A stretch of 64,000 nucleotides of DNA from contig CM037461.1 of the NCBI GenBank assembly GCA_021014325.1, forward strand, positions 22,677,376 to 22,741,375, read 5' to 3'. The position numbers and the translations under genes were made by a program. The stretch comes from Plazaster borealis (taxonomy: Eukaryota; Echinodermata; Asteroidea; Forcipulatida; Labidiasteridae). Positions 20,835-30,984 of the stretch are shown here, piece after piece (the stretch's first letter is position 1; the number at the start of each line of letters is the position of its first letter). The notes beneath the pieces are model-generated. The model was not told where the DNA came from. It saw only the letters and a program-made list of their open reading frames with translations, and did not search any database.

Positions 20835-23800
20835 GTGAGGAATTCATAATTTTGTAAACAAGTTATTGTTGTGGATAAGTCTACCTATCTGAGGGTAGAT
20901 GTTGCACACAATTGTACCTTCAGATTTCATATTGTTATTATTATATATTTCTTGTAATGAAACCAAGGATGCCTCATAAGTGAACTTAATCACTATAGCT
21001 ATAGCAATCCTGAGGAAACCTGTAAACAAGGGTGCTTGCTACTGTGAACCAGAAACACAGGGGTTACTCTTCCACGATTAGTGTTCTGAGTTCTTTTACA
21101 TGCACTACCAATGCTAGTAGTAGTAGTACACCAGACCTACGGCTTAATGTCCCATCCAAAGGACAAAGCAATTATGGTAAAGTTTTTTGCTCAGGTACAC
21201 AAGTGTCACACCGGGACTCAAACCCACTCACACTCTGCTGATCATGATGATAATGAATGGTCAGACAGTAGGAGGGTTGACTAGTGTGTACTGTGATGCA
21301 TTCACAGCAAGATATCATATTGCAGGCTGACATAGTTTATCTGTCATTCAAAGCCACAGTGAATGATATTGAATGGTCACACAGTAGGAGGGTTGACCAA
21401 CTCTGTAATCTATAGCATTCACTACATTGTAATTATCATATTGCAGGTTGGCATAAATTTTATCTATGATTCAAAACCACAATGAATGATTGAATGGACA
21501 GATAGTAGGAGGGTTGACTGTACTGTGTAGATAGCATTCACCTCATTTTCATATTGCAGGCTGGCATAGTTTGTATATCATTCAAAACCACAGTGGATGA
21601 TGTTGAATGATCAGACAGTAAGACGTTTCAAAGGGCACCAAGGCAATGACCAGGGGGCATGGAGGCAATTGCCTCTGTTGCCTCTGTGAAGTATCAGGTC
21701 TGAAACTGGAACATTTCAAGGGGCACCAAGGCAATGACCAGGGGGCATGGAGGCAATTGCCTCTGTTGCCTCAGTGAAGTATCAGGCCTGAAACTGGAAC
21801 ATTTCAAGGGGCACCAAGGCAATGACCAGGGGGCATGGAGGCAATTGCCTCTGTTGCCTCTGTGAAGTATCAGGCCTGAAACTGGAACATTTCAAGGGGC
21901 ACCAAGGCAATGACCAGGGGGCATGGAGGCAATTGCCTCTGTTGCCTCTGTGAAGTATCAAGCCTGAAACTGGAACATTTCAAGGGGCACCAAGGCAATG
22001 ACCAGGGGGCATGGAGGCAATTGCCTCTGTTGCCTCTGTGAAGTATCAGGCCTGAAACTGGAACATTTCAAGGGGCACCAATGACCAGGGGCATGGAGGC
22101 AATTGCTTCTGTTGGATGTCGGACACTTCGTACCTTTGCCACTTCGTACCCTGGACACTTCGTACCTTCGGGACACTTCGTACCGTAACCAAATTGGTCA
22201 CTTCGTACCGTGGGCGGGGTACGAAGTGACCATCAGCTGAGTCACTTCGTACCTTCAGCCGAGTCACTTCGTACCTTCAGTAAAATGGGTATTTCCTTAA
22301 TAAGATAATGTTCGTTGAGATACAAAATAATACTTAATCGGAATTTTCATTTTGTTTAATTATGTGAATGTCCTTTTTAATGTGAAATGTTATTATTTTT
22401 ATTGTATAAAAATATCTTTAAAATACCTTTATTTTGTCCGTATTTTGTAAACCCTATATTTTTGTTTTTATGTTCTCATTATCTCGGCACGTAAATATGA
22501 TATTGAACACTTTCCAGCTTTAACTTTTTAAATGATTTTTAAATGTTTCATTTCACTGATTGTTTTAGAAATTGTTTTTTTTGTATAAAATTGATCTCAA
22601 AATAAGTGTATCACTATCAGTCAACAAGTAATTAAATAAATCACCATTTGGGTTTGATTCGTTTTTATTTCATACTCATCACTATCAGTCAACAAGTAAT
22701 TAAATAAATCACCATTTGGGTTTGATTTGTTTTTAATACTCATCACTATTAGTCAACAATTGACTTGAACTCAAGTTTAGTGACAATAACGGGCCATTAC
22801 TTAATTTTAGCGGTGTGACCCTGTAGAAACGATGCAGAAATCCAGAAACGATGCAGAAATCCGAAGGTACGAAGTGTCTCGTGAGAAGGTACGAAGTGTC
22901 TTGTGAGAAGGTACGAAGTGTCTTGTGAGAAGGTACGAAGTGTCTTGTGAGAAGGTACGAAGTGTCCAAGGTACGAAGTGTCCAAAGTCACTTCGTACCT
23001 TGCAAAAGGTACGAAGTGTCCAGGGTACGAAGTGGCAAAGGTACGAAGTGTCCTGACACCCTTCTGTTGCCTCTGTGAAGTATCAGGTCTGAAACTGGAA
23101 CATTTCAAGGGGCACCAAGGCAATGACCAAGGCATGGAAGCAATTGCCTCTGTTGCCTCTGTGAAGTATCAGGCCTGAAACTGGAACATTTCATGGGGCA
23201 CCAAGGCTATGACCAGGGGGCATGGATCGAGGCAATTGCCTCTGTTGCCTCCAGGATATCAAGCCTGTACAGTTCATTCTGTTTCCCCTCGGCAGGTGCC
23301 ATCACAAGTAGCATCTCACTGGCATACACAATCAGCAAGTTCGTCAGCGGCATCTTGTCAGACAAGGTCAGCGCTCGCGTCATGTTCTCTAGTGGTCTCC
23401 TAACTGCCAGTCTCCTCGTCTTGCAGTTCACCAGATTCCAGTCCATGAATGCGTTTATGATGATTTGGTTTATCAATGGGCTAGCTCAAGGAGGGGGCTG
23501 GCCAGGCTGCTCCAAGATCTTAAAAAAGGTTGGTGAACATAAACACGCAACATGTGTCTGGATCCAATTTCAGCTGAATACACTGTCTACTTGCGGATAA
23601 AACAGCAAAAGAACTGTCGCGGCATTTCACACTGAATGTTGAATCCATCTATGTTTAGCGAGTTGACAGTGGGTACTGACTGCATCTCTGGCCGCAGCAT
23701 TCACAAACAGACACCAACCCTCAGAAATCTGAGAATCTATTCATGCATGAATGAATCGTTTCTCAGATTCAATTATTTTGGGGTTAACAATTTTCCATGG

Positions 23801-26800
23801 ATGGATACAACATTCTTGTGAAAATACCGATTCAGTATTTTGCTGTTTCCTCGACAAGTGGACACTGTATTCATCTAAAACTTTCGTATTTGACTTTTAT
23901 TGTAAATTTCTTGGTAAATTTGCCTATAAATCAGCAAAACCAATCTATGACCCTACCTTTAATCTCACATCTATCAGGTACATGCAGACAAACACCTGTC
24001 TGGCATCACTTCATTCTTCCTAACCACTCTATTTCTGACATGATTTTTGCAGGGGATGGAAGCACCTGGTATCCACAGAGAGACTGTTTGTCTTCAGTAG
24101 TGAGAGACTTTGGATGAGGCGCCTCCAGACTATTTGACCCCCATGGTCTGAAAATCCAAGAAGGGAATGTTCAATAACTTTCTGTTTTTTCTTCTTTCTT
24201 TTCCCAACAGATTGCTCCGTATGTACAATGAGAAATGTACTTTTCTTTCTCTTTTCCCAACATTACATGTAATTTTTATTTTTCTATCTGTCCTTTGATA
24301 GTTTGTCGTTACCCTATCCAACTCGGGTTGGCGAAGTGGTATCTTTCCCCACCTTCCACCCCTGGGACCCCAGTTTGAAACCCACTGGGGGCACTGTGGA
24401 TTGGATTTTCAGTTCCTACCTGATGGCATGGGTTTTCCCTGGAATAATTATCTGAGGTATTTCCTCCCACATCTAAAACTTAAACTTCCTTCCTTGTCTT
24501 CTCTCCATTGGGTTCTTGGCTAGTATTGTGATTTAAGTTCACTTTTCTGAGAGTCTGTGGCTTCACAACCAGAATTAAGAAAAATAAAATGAAGTTTGAT
24601 AAACTTATTGTTGCTTTCTTGTAGTGGTTTCTACCCTCTGAGTTGGGACTATGGTGGAGTGTTCTCTCTACAAGTGCTAACTTGGCTGGGGTGCTCGGAC
24701 CAATTTGTCTTGCTATGGTTGCAAAGGAGTATGGGTGGAGGGGTGCAATGAATGCGGGAGGTAAGTATGCTGTTGTTGATATTTTCCAGGAACGGAGATG
24801 GATTTAGGTGTGTTGTGGACGAGTGCGGTCTACTGCATCAGACCCACGTTCTGAGGGTTGAATCAATGGAGTGTGGGTTTGAATCCCGGTCACGACAATT
24901 GTGTCCTTGAGCAAAGGCACTTAACCATAATTGCTTCTCTTAACCCAGGTTTATAAATGGGAACCTGTGAGGGCTGAGGCAGTATTGTGTTTGATTAACC
25001 CTGGCACTAGTTTAAGCAGCTTCAGGTTGTATACTCCCCAGGGAGTTGAGAAAGTTAGAGGAGTGGTCTAAAAGTATGCCTGATGATCAGGGATAATAAT
25101 TTTGTAAAGCGCCTCAATCTAGCTCTGAAACAGTATCAAATAAAATGACTTTTTACCCCATTTTAACGTAAGGTTAGAGACTTGAAAATTTGTCTCCACT
25201 TTCATAAGGACTCTATTGGAAAATGAGTGGATCACTAAACTTAATTTGACCTTTGAGACCCTCTTTGAAGGTATAATGACCCTAATTGAAAGTCAATTTA
25301 ATAATTCAATAATTTTCCAGACAATATTTCAAAAATCATTTTGATTAACTCCTTCGTTTGGTTCATCTCTACTCAGCAATTTTAGGTATTGTTTGGGCTG
25401 TTGTGTCATTCTTGATGATCAAAAATTCTCCTGAGGACGTGGGCTTACAAACCCTGACTGCTAAAGATTCACAAAATAATAAAGTTGGTAAGTACACAGC
25501 GTTATTTTAAGTGGTGGTTGAAGTTTTGCATGGTGTGGAAAAACAAGAAGTAACTATAAATAAATAGTAAACTTGCTGTTGTGGTCTCGACATTTCAAAC
25601 AGTATACTCTGCTTGTCTAAGAGTAAACTGTTCGAAATGTTGAGACCACACCAAGACGAGCAGAGTATATTGGTCGAGACCACACTAGCTCTTTTCAAAA
25701 AGTTGATTATGAATCTGAAGATATCTTTTAATTCTTGTGAGTATCAAAGTACGCTTTATACACATATGAGATCTATTTAGATCTTCTCTTTATTGCTTGT
25801 TTAAACTCATTTTGATTCTGGTCTTGTAAATTAAATTCTGGTCTAGTAAACATTTTGAGCTACAAGCCCTGCATTTTCTTGGATTTTCCGCCCAAATTCG
25901 AACCCTAATATGGTGTTGGCCAAATCTCAAAAAGGCTATTAGGACTATGTTTTGGTTGTTTTCTTTTTGTTTATAGGTCCTGCCAAAATGCAAAGTTCTG
26001 CTACAACCCGTGACATCATCGCAAGCCCGTTCCTCTGGATCGTTAGCATATTATTCTGCCTTAATGCCCACATATCATACGGCATCATGGACTGGGGCCA
26101 ACTCTTTCTTATACAGGAGGTAGGATTCAACAACGCAGTTGGTGAGTTATTGCAATTGTTGCAGTTGTATTCCCAAGTTTCAAATATGAATATGTCGCGG
26201 GCTATAAGCTCGTTTCAAATCCATTTTTTCGTGTTTTCGTTTCGCTCGCCTACGGTCGTAGCTTAATCTTTGTCACCCATTTGAACCTTTTGTAAGTTCA
26301 ACTGGCAACTTTTCGTCAATTTCCGAATTCCAAACATTGACGTCTAGGTACCACAAAGCTGCTGTTAATATGGGTAAGGTACATTGGTTGCTAGGGTTGC
26401 TGTGGGTATAGTCCGTTCGCTCACGTGGCTTTGTAGTACAAAAAGACATATTATGAGACCCGCTCTAAACCAATCACAAGGCAGATTCAATTTTGGGGGG
26501 ATAAAAAGTGATATCTTTTTCCATAACCGCAGTACTTCCAAGTAAAAAGTTTCTCAACATTAATTATACTATCCAAAGCTGCTGTACTTCTTACCAAGTA
26601 AGTTTTTATTTCCATTAATTTTCAGAGTCCTTACCAAACGTATACAGACCCTTTAATATCATGAATTGTAATAAGTCGTAAATCCTGAATTCTTAAAGGA
26701 TACAGTTATTAAAATGAGAGAACATGTAAAAATAACTTTTTCTTTTTTAATAGTTGTTAAAGTACTGAGTATAAAGTGCTTTATACACATCGGTGTACGG

Positions 26801-29627
26801 GTAAAACCAAAATAACAATAAATTTTTTCTTTCTTTTTCTTTTTTATCCCCCCCAGGGAGTGCCTTTATGAGTTCGTATTCCATCGGGGCGATTGTGGGA
26901 AGCATAGTGTCTGGCTATGTCACCGATAAACTTATTGCAAGGGTAAGTCCCTAATATTCCCAATTAAGTCTCATGATATCGTGGGTCTTATCTTACCGTG
27001 GGTATGTGGATCTCATATTACTGTGGGTACCTTTGACAGGAAACTGAAAGATAATTTGTATCTGTTTGAAATATCTTTTTTGTAAGGACATAATACAAAC
27101 AATAATGATAGTTTGGCCACTACACGTCACATGTATTTATGTAGTGACATGTAAATTAATCAACCGTTTGCGCGAGCTATTTGCAAAGTGTGTGCGCAGT
27201 TGGTTTCTTTTTATAAATAATAATAATTTGTTTTAGAAAATGATGAAAAACAAAGATTGGAATAAAGTAAAGAAATGTAAGACAAAAAGGTCAGTTTGGG
27301 AGAGATACTGGAGAGGAGCACAGCTCCTCATAAAACCTTGTTTAGTTCATCATCAATCTATTGCGTCAAGTTATTCGTAACCATTCTGCACGGAAGAAAA
27401 GGAGAACCCAGGATAAATCCTACCCAAGATCAAGACACTAAATTTTAAAAACAGTTTTTTTTCTTTTTTGCTCCGCAGGCCAGCAAGCAGTCCAGAGGAA
27501 GCCCTCGTTTTATATGGTTTCTAATCATGGAGGCTGTAAATCTGCTCTTTATACACATGTTCAGGACTGAGGTTAATTTGGAAACAAGTCAGGTGATAAA
27601 AACTTTCATTTTATCTTTTCTTTTTATTTTTTTAAAATAAATTTTCTATGTTATGAGTTCCAGAATTGTTTGACAATGCAGCATTAATGTTTTTTATAAG
27701 CCATTTGCAAGTTAGATTTGAATAACGCCTGGTACAATGACTTGCTTAACTGTCACAAGTTACCGTTTAAATTTGAGTTGCTCAGACTATAGAGACAGTT
27801 ACTATGTCAAATGGTTCAGGGGAAAGCTTTTGCGTAGTTAACGGTAACACATATACACAATTCTGAATGAATGTGTATGGCAAGATGGTACTATGGTTTG
27901 CCCATGCAAGCAAAAAGCAAAGTCTGTCTAATATGGCTCATCAGGCCGGTGTTTTTATCCGGTTTCATTGAGAATATTTCTACTCCCCTTTGGGTAGAAT
28001 GCCAGTCCATAGCAAGTTACTCCCCAGCTCTCACCAGTACCCATTTTCAATCCTGGGTGCAGAGAAGCAATTATGATAAAGTGCCTTGCTCAGGAACACA
28101 AGTGTCGTGACTGACCTGGCCAGGATTCGAACCCACATTCTGAAAAAAATACAGAACTTGAGTCATGATATCGTATTGCAGGCTGGCTTAGTTTATCTCT
28201 CATTCCAAACCACAGTGGATGATTATTGAATGGACAGACAGTAGGAGGGTTGACTATGTACTGTGACATCATATTACAGGCTGGCTTAGTTTATCTCTCA
28301 TTCCAAACAACAGTGGATGATTATTGAATGGACAGACAGTAGGAGGGTTGACTATGTACTGTGACATCATATTGTAGGCTGGCTTTATCTATCATTCCAA
28401 ACCACAGTGTATAAGAATGGTCAGACAGTAGGAGGGTTGACTGTGTACTGTGGCATCATATTGCAGGCTGGCTTAGTTTATCTATCATTCAAAACAACAG
28501 TGGATAATAGTGAATGGTCAGTTAGTAGGAGGGTTAATAAAACTTCCCATTATTGATTTTTTTATTTAGGTATTCCTTCTGCTGATTAGCTTTGTGATGG
28601 GTGTATGTCAGTATAGCTGCTTCTCTGTCTATGGTGTCGTTGCTATTGAGAATGCACCAGCTCACCTATCTGGAACGTCACATGCTTTTGCTGGCATGGC
28701 TTGCAATGGTTGGTATACAGTTGTATTCGTTTCTGCTAGGGTGAAATTTCACATGATGGGTTTGCTCCATTAGAAAATTTTGGCTGTTGTATACTGCACT
28801 TTTGCTTTCCAAGTCTTCCACAGGTCATTAATAAGTAAACAAACTCCCAACTGAGTGAATCCTGAAAAGACATTTGGCATTATCTTTGGTTTGCGGTAAA
28901 ACCATGTGTAGATCTACGTTGCTGTGTAGATTTTGTTATTTGAGAACTTTTCTTGCTATTTATTTTACTGCCGCAGAGTAGATTTCAGAACTCGGGAGAC
29001 TACTTAGTTCCGAAAAGGACTGTCGTTCTTTATTAACTCCTCCTGACGATGACTAGAGCAGGTTGGTCGAAACGTTGAGACCAATTAAGAACTCACTCCG
29101 CGGCAGTGAAGTTAATAACGAGAAGTCCCCTCGATGCACTAAGCGAACAGAGTAGTCCCGGCCGATTTCCTACCTTCCGCCCAGGTAGTAGTTATCAAGC
29201 AGGACAGTTCTTTTCAGAACTAAAGCAGTCTCCCGAATTCTGAAACCTACTCCGCGGCAGTAGAACAAATGGCAAGACAAGTTCTCAAAGAACAAAATAG
29301 ACACAGCAAATTAGAAATATACACATGGTGTTACCGCAAACCAAATAGTCATTGATACCTCACCATGCAATGCCTCAAAGCCCACATACAAATGATCTTC
29401 TTTGTCCACGATACGAATTGATCTCAATTTGATATCCTTTGATATATTTTTTCCCCTTAGTTGGCGTCCTGATGGCAGGGTTTCCCTTGACCTACCTTGC
29501 CGAGGTGTACAACTGGGGAGTCGTATTGCTGTACCTTGAACTCATGTCACTGGCGAGTGTTTTCATTCTGATTGTAACGAGGAATTCCGATGCCAGGATT
29601 GGAAAATCGGCAAAGAAGCTGGAGTGA
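20693..29627 (+). CDS. SLC37A4: Glucose-6-phosphate translocase of the endoplasmic reticulum
   Basis: Nine coding exons: 20693-20834, 23296-23528, 24625-24760, 25377-25487, 25977-26141, 26857-26942, 27479-27592, 28570-28708, 29461-29627. They sum to 1293 nt, giving 430 aa; the human protein has 429. All introns are GT..AG and all phases agree. It is a major-facilitator (organophosphate:phosphate antiporter) protein that exchanges cytosolic glucose-6-phosphate for phosphate and supplies ER glucose-6-phosphatase. Recognisable blocks are LYYLNRKSFSF in the first helix (R26 corresponds to human R28, mutated in glycogen storage disease Ib), ISKFVSGILSD, NGLAQGGGWPGCSK and DWGQLFLIQE. The C-terminus K-K-L-E is a dilysine ER-retrieval signal, as in the human KKAE. 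The start has an ideal context (ACCATGG). Confidence 0.97.
20935..21243 (-). mobile_element. Type 2 SINE, reverse orientation
   Basis: Reverse copy with inverse B box ('gggactcaaaccc'), 'atggtaaagttttttgctca', 'gtgaaccagaaacacagggg' and the tail 'ttgtaatgaaaccaagg'. The same arrangement is seen at 39594-39958. Confidence 0.75.
21240..21625. repeat. Minisatellite of about 113-126 bp in SLC37A4 intron 1
   Basis: Three full units and a partial fourth. Each contains 'cagtaggagggttgac' (starting at about 21266, 21380 and 21507), 'atattgcaggctggcatagt' and 'cattcaaaaccacagt'. The same repeat occurs in intron 7. Confidence 0.85.
21626..22105. repeat. 88-bp minisatellite, left block
   Basis: Five to six head-to-tail units with 'tttcaaggggcaccaaggca', 'gggggcatggaggcaattgc' and 'gaagtatcaggcctgaaact'. 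The array is interrupted at 22106-23068 by a transposon and resumes to about 23240. Confidence 0.92.
22106..23068. mobile_element. Nonautonomous DNA transposon with about 54-bp TIRs and 8-bp target duplication
   Basis: CTTCTGTT at 22106-22113 and 23061-23068 flanks a 947-bp element (22114-23060). The outer 10 bp of the termini match with one indel each, then about 45 bp are identical inverted ('cacttcgtacctttgccac' onward). The 11-mer CACTTCGTACC or its complement occurs about 8 times near the left end and 10 near the right, partly as a 22-bp tandem. The middle is AT-rich and noncoding, with a 74-bp tandem duplication at about 22606-22750. An 8-bp duplication is known for hAT, P and Merlin families, among others; the superfamily is undecided. 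Confidence 0.88.
23069..23240. repeat. 88-bp minisatellite, right block
   Basis: Two further units of the same minisatellite ('tttcaaggggcaccaaggca', 'ttcatggggcaccaaggct'). They restore the array beyond the inserted transposon. Confidence 0.88.
23296..23528 (+). CDS. SLC37A4: SLC37A4 coding exon 2
   Basis: Encodes residues 48-125 (AITSSISLAYTISKFVSG to SKILKK). The acceptor CTCGGCAG comes only about 55 bp after the end of an 88-bp minisatellite. Confidence 0.96.
23566..23962 (+). mobile_element. MITE family C, left-truncated, right TTAA kept
   Basis: Contains 'cactgtctacttgcggataa', 'caccaaccctcagaaatctg' and 'catgcatgaatgaatcgttt'. It ends CAATCTATGACCCTACCT followed by TTAA (23959-23962). 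Confidence 0.8.
24322..24610 (+). mobile_element. tRNA-derived SINE, type 3
   Basis: Head 'gggttggcgaagtggtatct', B-box-like 'ccccagtttgaaaccca', then 'ggattttcagttcctacctg', 'gggttttccctggaataat' and 'cccacatctaaaacttaaac'. Copies at 45452 and 47147. Confidence 0.7.
24625..24760 (+). CDS. SLC37A4: SLC37A4 coding exon 3
   Basis: Encodes residues 126-170, W-F-L-P-S-E-L-G through SANLAGVLGPI to the next helix. Acceptor TTCTTGTAG, donor GTAAGT. Confidence 0.96.
24822..25135 (+). mobile_element. tRNA-Leu-like SINE, type 2 subfamily
   Basis: 'ggagtgtgggtttgaatccc' (B box), 'gcacttaaccataattgctt', 'ccaggtttataaatggga' and 'ttgtaaagcgcct'. A related copy is at 44283-44605. Confidence 0.72.
25130..25290 (-). 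repeat. Dispersed repeat K, reverse copy
   Basis: 'ttaacgtaaggttagagac' and 'ggactctattggaaaatgag' match the inverse of 10717-10880. Confidence 0.55.
25377..25487 (+). CDS. SLC37A4: SLC37A4 coding exon 4
   Basis: Encodes residues 171-207, a transmembrane helix followed by N-S-P-E-D-V-G-L and a polar loop. The human protein has N-E-P-A-D-V-G-L at this point. Confidence 0.95.
25562..25695. repeat. Inverted repeat containing a hammerhead-like motif
   Basis: 'gtggtctcgacatttcaaac' and 'tgttcgaaatgttgagacca' form inverted arms, followed by a third related arm 'gacgagcagagtatattggt'. Related to 40470-40520. Confidence 0.6.
25977..26141 (+). CDS. SLC37A4: SLC37A4 coding exon 5
   Basis: Encodes residues 208-262: central loop, the helix beginning at SPFLWIVSILF, and DWGQLFLIQEVGF. 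Donor GTGAGT. Confidence 0.95.
26483..26656 (+). mobile_element. MITE family B, right half
   Basis: 'cagattcaattttgggggga', 'ctatccaaagctgctgtact' and the end 'ccaaacgtatacagaccct' plus TTAA (26653-26656). Confidence 0.75.
26857..26942 (+). CDS. SLC37A4: SLC37A4 coding exon 6
   Basis: Encodes residues 263-291, S-A-F-M-S-S-Y through IVGSIVSGYVTDKLIAR. The acceptor follows a CCCCCCC tract; donor GTAAGT, phase 0. Confidence 0.95.
27479..27592 (+). CDS. SLC37A4: SLC37A4 coding exon 7
   Basis: Encodes residues 292-329, a basic cytosolic stretch (S-K-Q-S-R-G-S-P-R) and a helix. Phase 0 on both sides; the donor GTGATA is weaker than the others. Confidence 0.93.
27960..28150 (-). mobile_element. 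Type 2 SINE fragment, reverse
   Basis: 'gcaattatgataaagtgcct', 'caggaacacaagtgtcgtg' and inverse B box 'ggattcgaaccca'. Confidence 0.65.
28170..28545. repeat. Minisatellite of about 90-97 bp in SLC37A4 intron 7
   Basis: Four units, each with 'ttgcaggctggcttagttta', 'cattccaaaccacagtgga' and 'cagacagtaggagggttgac'. The array ends 25 bp before the acceptor of exon 8. Same family as in intron 1. Confidence 0.87.
28570..28708 (+). CDS. SLC37A4: SLC37A4 coding exon 8
   Basis: Encodes residues 330-375, including SCFSVYGVVAIENAPAHLSG and T-S-H-A, matching human [21 protein letters not shown]. Confidence 0.96.
28888..29345. mobile_element. Foldback element with arms of about 140 bp
   Basis: The left arm (28888-29028: 'tttgcggtaaaaccatgtgt', 'ttcagaactcgggagact', 'aaaaggactgtc') is the imperfect inverse of the right arm (29200-29345: 'gacagttcttttcagaac', 'agtctcccgaattctgaaa', 'acacatggtgttaccgcaaa'). 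The centre carries a CTGACGA...GAAA motif at 29043-29072. Confidence 0.78.
29461..29627 (+). CDS. SLC37A4: SLC37A4 coding exon 9 with stop
   Basis: Encodes residues 376-430 and TGA. It begins G-V-L-M-A-G-F-P-L-T and ends with the dilysine signal K-K-L-E. Confidence 0.96.
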
Positions 29628-29702
29628 GGAGGTGAACAGGTACGACAACTTCACGAGGAGGCTATAAAGGGGGGGGGGGGGCATTAATAAGCCTCCACGC
29701 CC

Positions 29703-30249
29703 CAGGGGCCAATTTCATAGAGCTGCTTAAAGGAACATTACAGAATTGGTTTTTGCTAACAAACCAGTTGCTGGCAGTGTAAGCACTTTATATAATCCAC
29801 CATATACATAAACTGACAAACCTGTAGAAGTGTGAGATCGATCGGCCATCTGGGTCACGAGAAAATAGTGAAAAACCGATTACACATTTGCATGTGTTAT
29901 ACAATGCATGAATAAAACGCTCATGAGCGATAAACTCCAATCGGAAATTAGTTTTATTTATTTCTCATCAAATATGGCATTTCAGACAGAAATATTTCTA
30001 GGGATGTTATTTACTATCATTATCATTAGACCGTGTAAGTTTTATGTAAATCTGTGATCTTAAAGAAAATTTTAATTACCAGTTCTGTAACGTTCCTTTA
30101 AGTAGAAAATATTGCTTAACAAGTTTCTGCTTAGTGCAAATTAGCAGGAAACCATTCACAAATTGTACAGGTGAATTTGTATTTTAGCTGGTAACCTATT
30201 TTTGGTAACCAAACTTGTTTTCTGCTTGAGCAGCTTTATGAAATGAGCC
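29703..30249. mobile_element. MITE family F interrupted by a family D MITE
   Basis: The left part of F (29703-29730, 'ggccaatttcatagagctgc') is joined across the insert to the remainder (30098-30249, 'gtagaaaatattgctta' to 'agcagctttatgaaatgagcc'). Removing 29731-30101 restores the family F sequence seen elsewhere. Confidence 0.88.
29731..30097 (+). mobile_element. MITE family D, full copy, TTAA target duplication
   Basis: 367 bp with inverted ends AGGAACATTACAGAATTGG and CCAGTTCTGTAACGTTCCT, bounded by TTAA at 29727-29730 and 30098-30101. The interior has 'cgatcggccatctgggtcac' and 'gcatgaataaaacgctcat'. An inverted copy lies at 36386-36712. Confidence 0.92.
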
Positions 30250-30250
30250 A

Positions 30251-30463
30251 AGGGCCCAATTTCATAGAGCTGCTTAAGCACAAAAAGTAGCTCAGCACAA
30301 ACAAGTTGCTAAGCACAACAAAATTATGCTTACCAAAATATTGTTACCAGCCAAATTGCCATTTCTCATATACAATCTGTGACTGGTATCCTGCTAATAT
30401 TTGCTTAGCTGGAACTTTTTAAGCAATATTTTCTGCTTAAGCAGCTTTATGAAAATGAGCCCT
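30251..30463. mobile_element. Palindromic MITE family F
   Basis: 'gggcccaatttcatagagct' and 'agcagctttatgaaaatgag' as inverted ends; interior 'gctaagcacaacaaaattat' and 'gtgactggtatcctgctaat'. Confidence 0.85.
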
Positions 30464-30984
30464 GGCCTTGGTGCCCCTTGAAATGATCCAATAGAAATTT
30501 ACATTTTCCTTACTGGGAGTCACTGAAGTACCATGTAGTAACCAAAAAATGCCTTCGTCTTTCAAGGAACGGAGTATCAGGCCTGATGAGGTAATTTATA
30601 TTGCCGGTATTTGTTTTATCACTATAGACCGTGTAACCTTTGTTTACAAAAAGAGTGACCTTGTACATTCCAGGGCCTTTCTGGCAGGCAAGATACTACA
30701 CTAGTCATATGGGAAATTTTACATTTTGTGTCATCATTTCCACATAAGTTCAAGAGTTATAAAAGTAACCGCTGAACAAGTTTTGCGATGTGCCCCCTTT
30801 CTTCATACCAAATAATTGATGAAAATCACACTTCCGTAAAATGAAAGATTTAAAGTTTTCCCCCTTTGAGTTGTGTACCAATCTTGCCTGCAGGAAGTCC
30901 AGGCTCTGTGACTCTTTTGTAAACATGTGATGTCACAGGTCACATGGTCTATAGATGAAGGGGCCCGCTGGATTGGAAGATTTA

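Noticed and set aside
22797..23135. Minus-strand frame of 112 codons with repeated T-L-R-T-F-S and H-F-V-P units
   Set aside because: It is the translation of the CACTTCGTACC tandem sites of a transposon; no start context, splice signal or homology.
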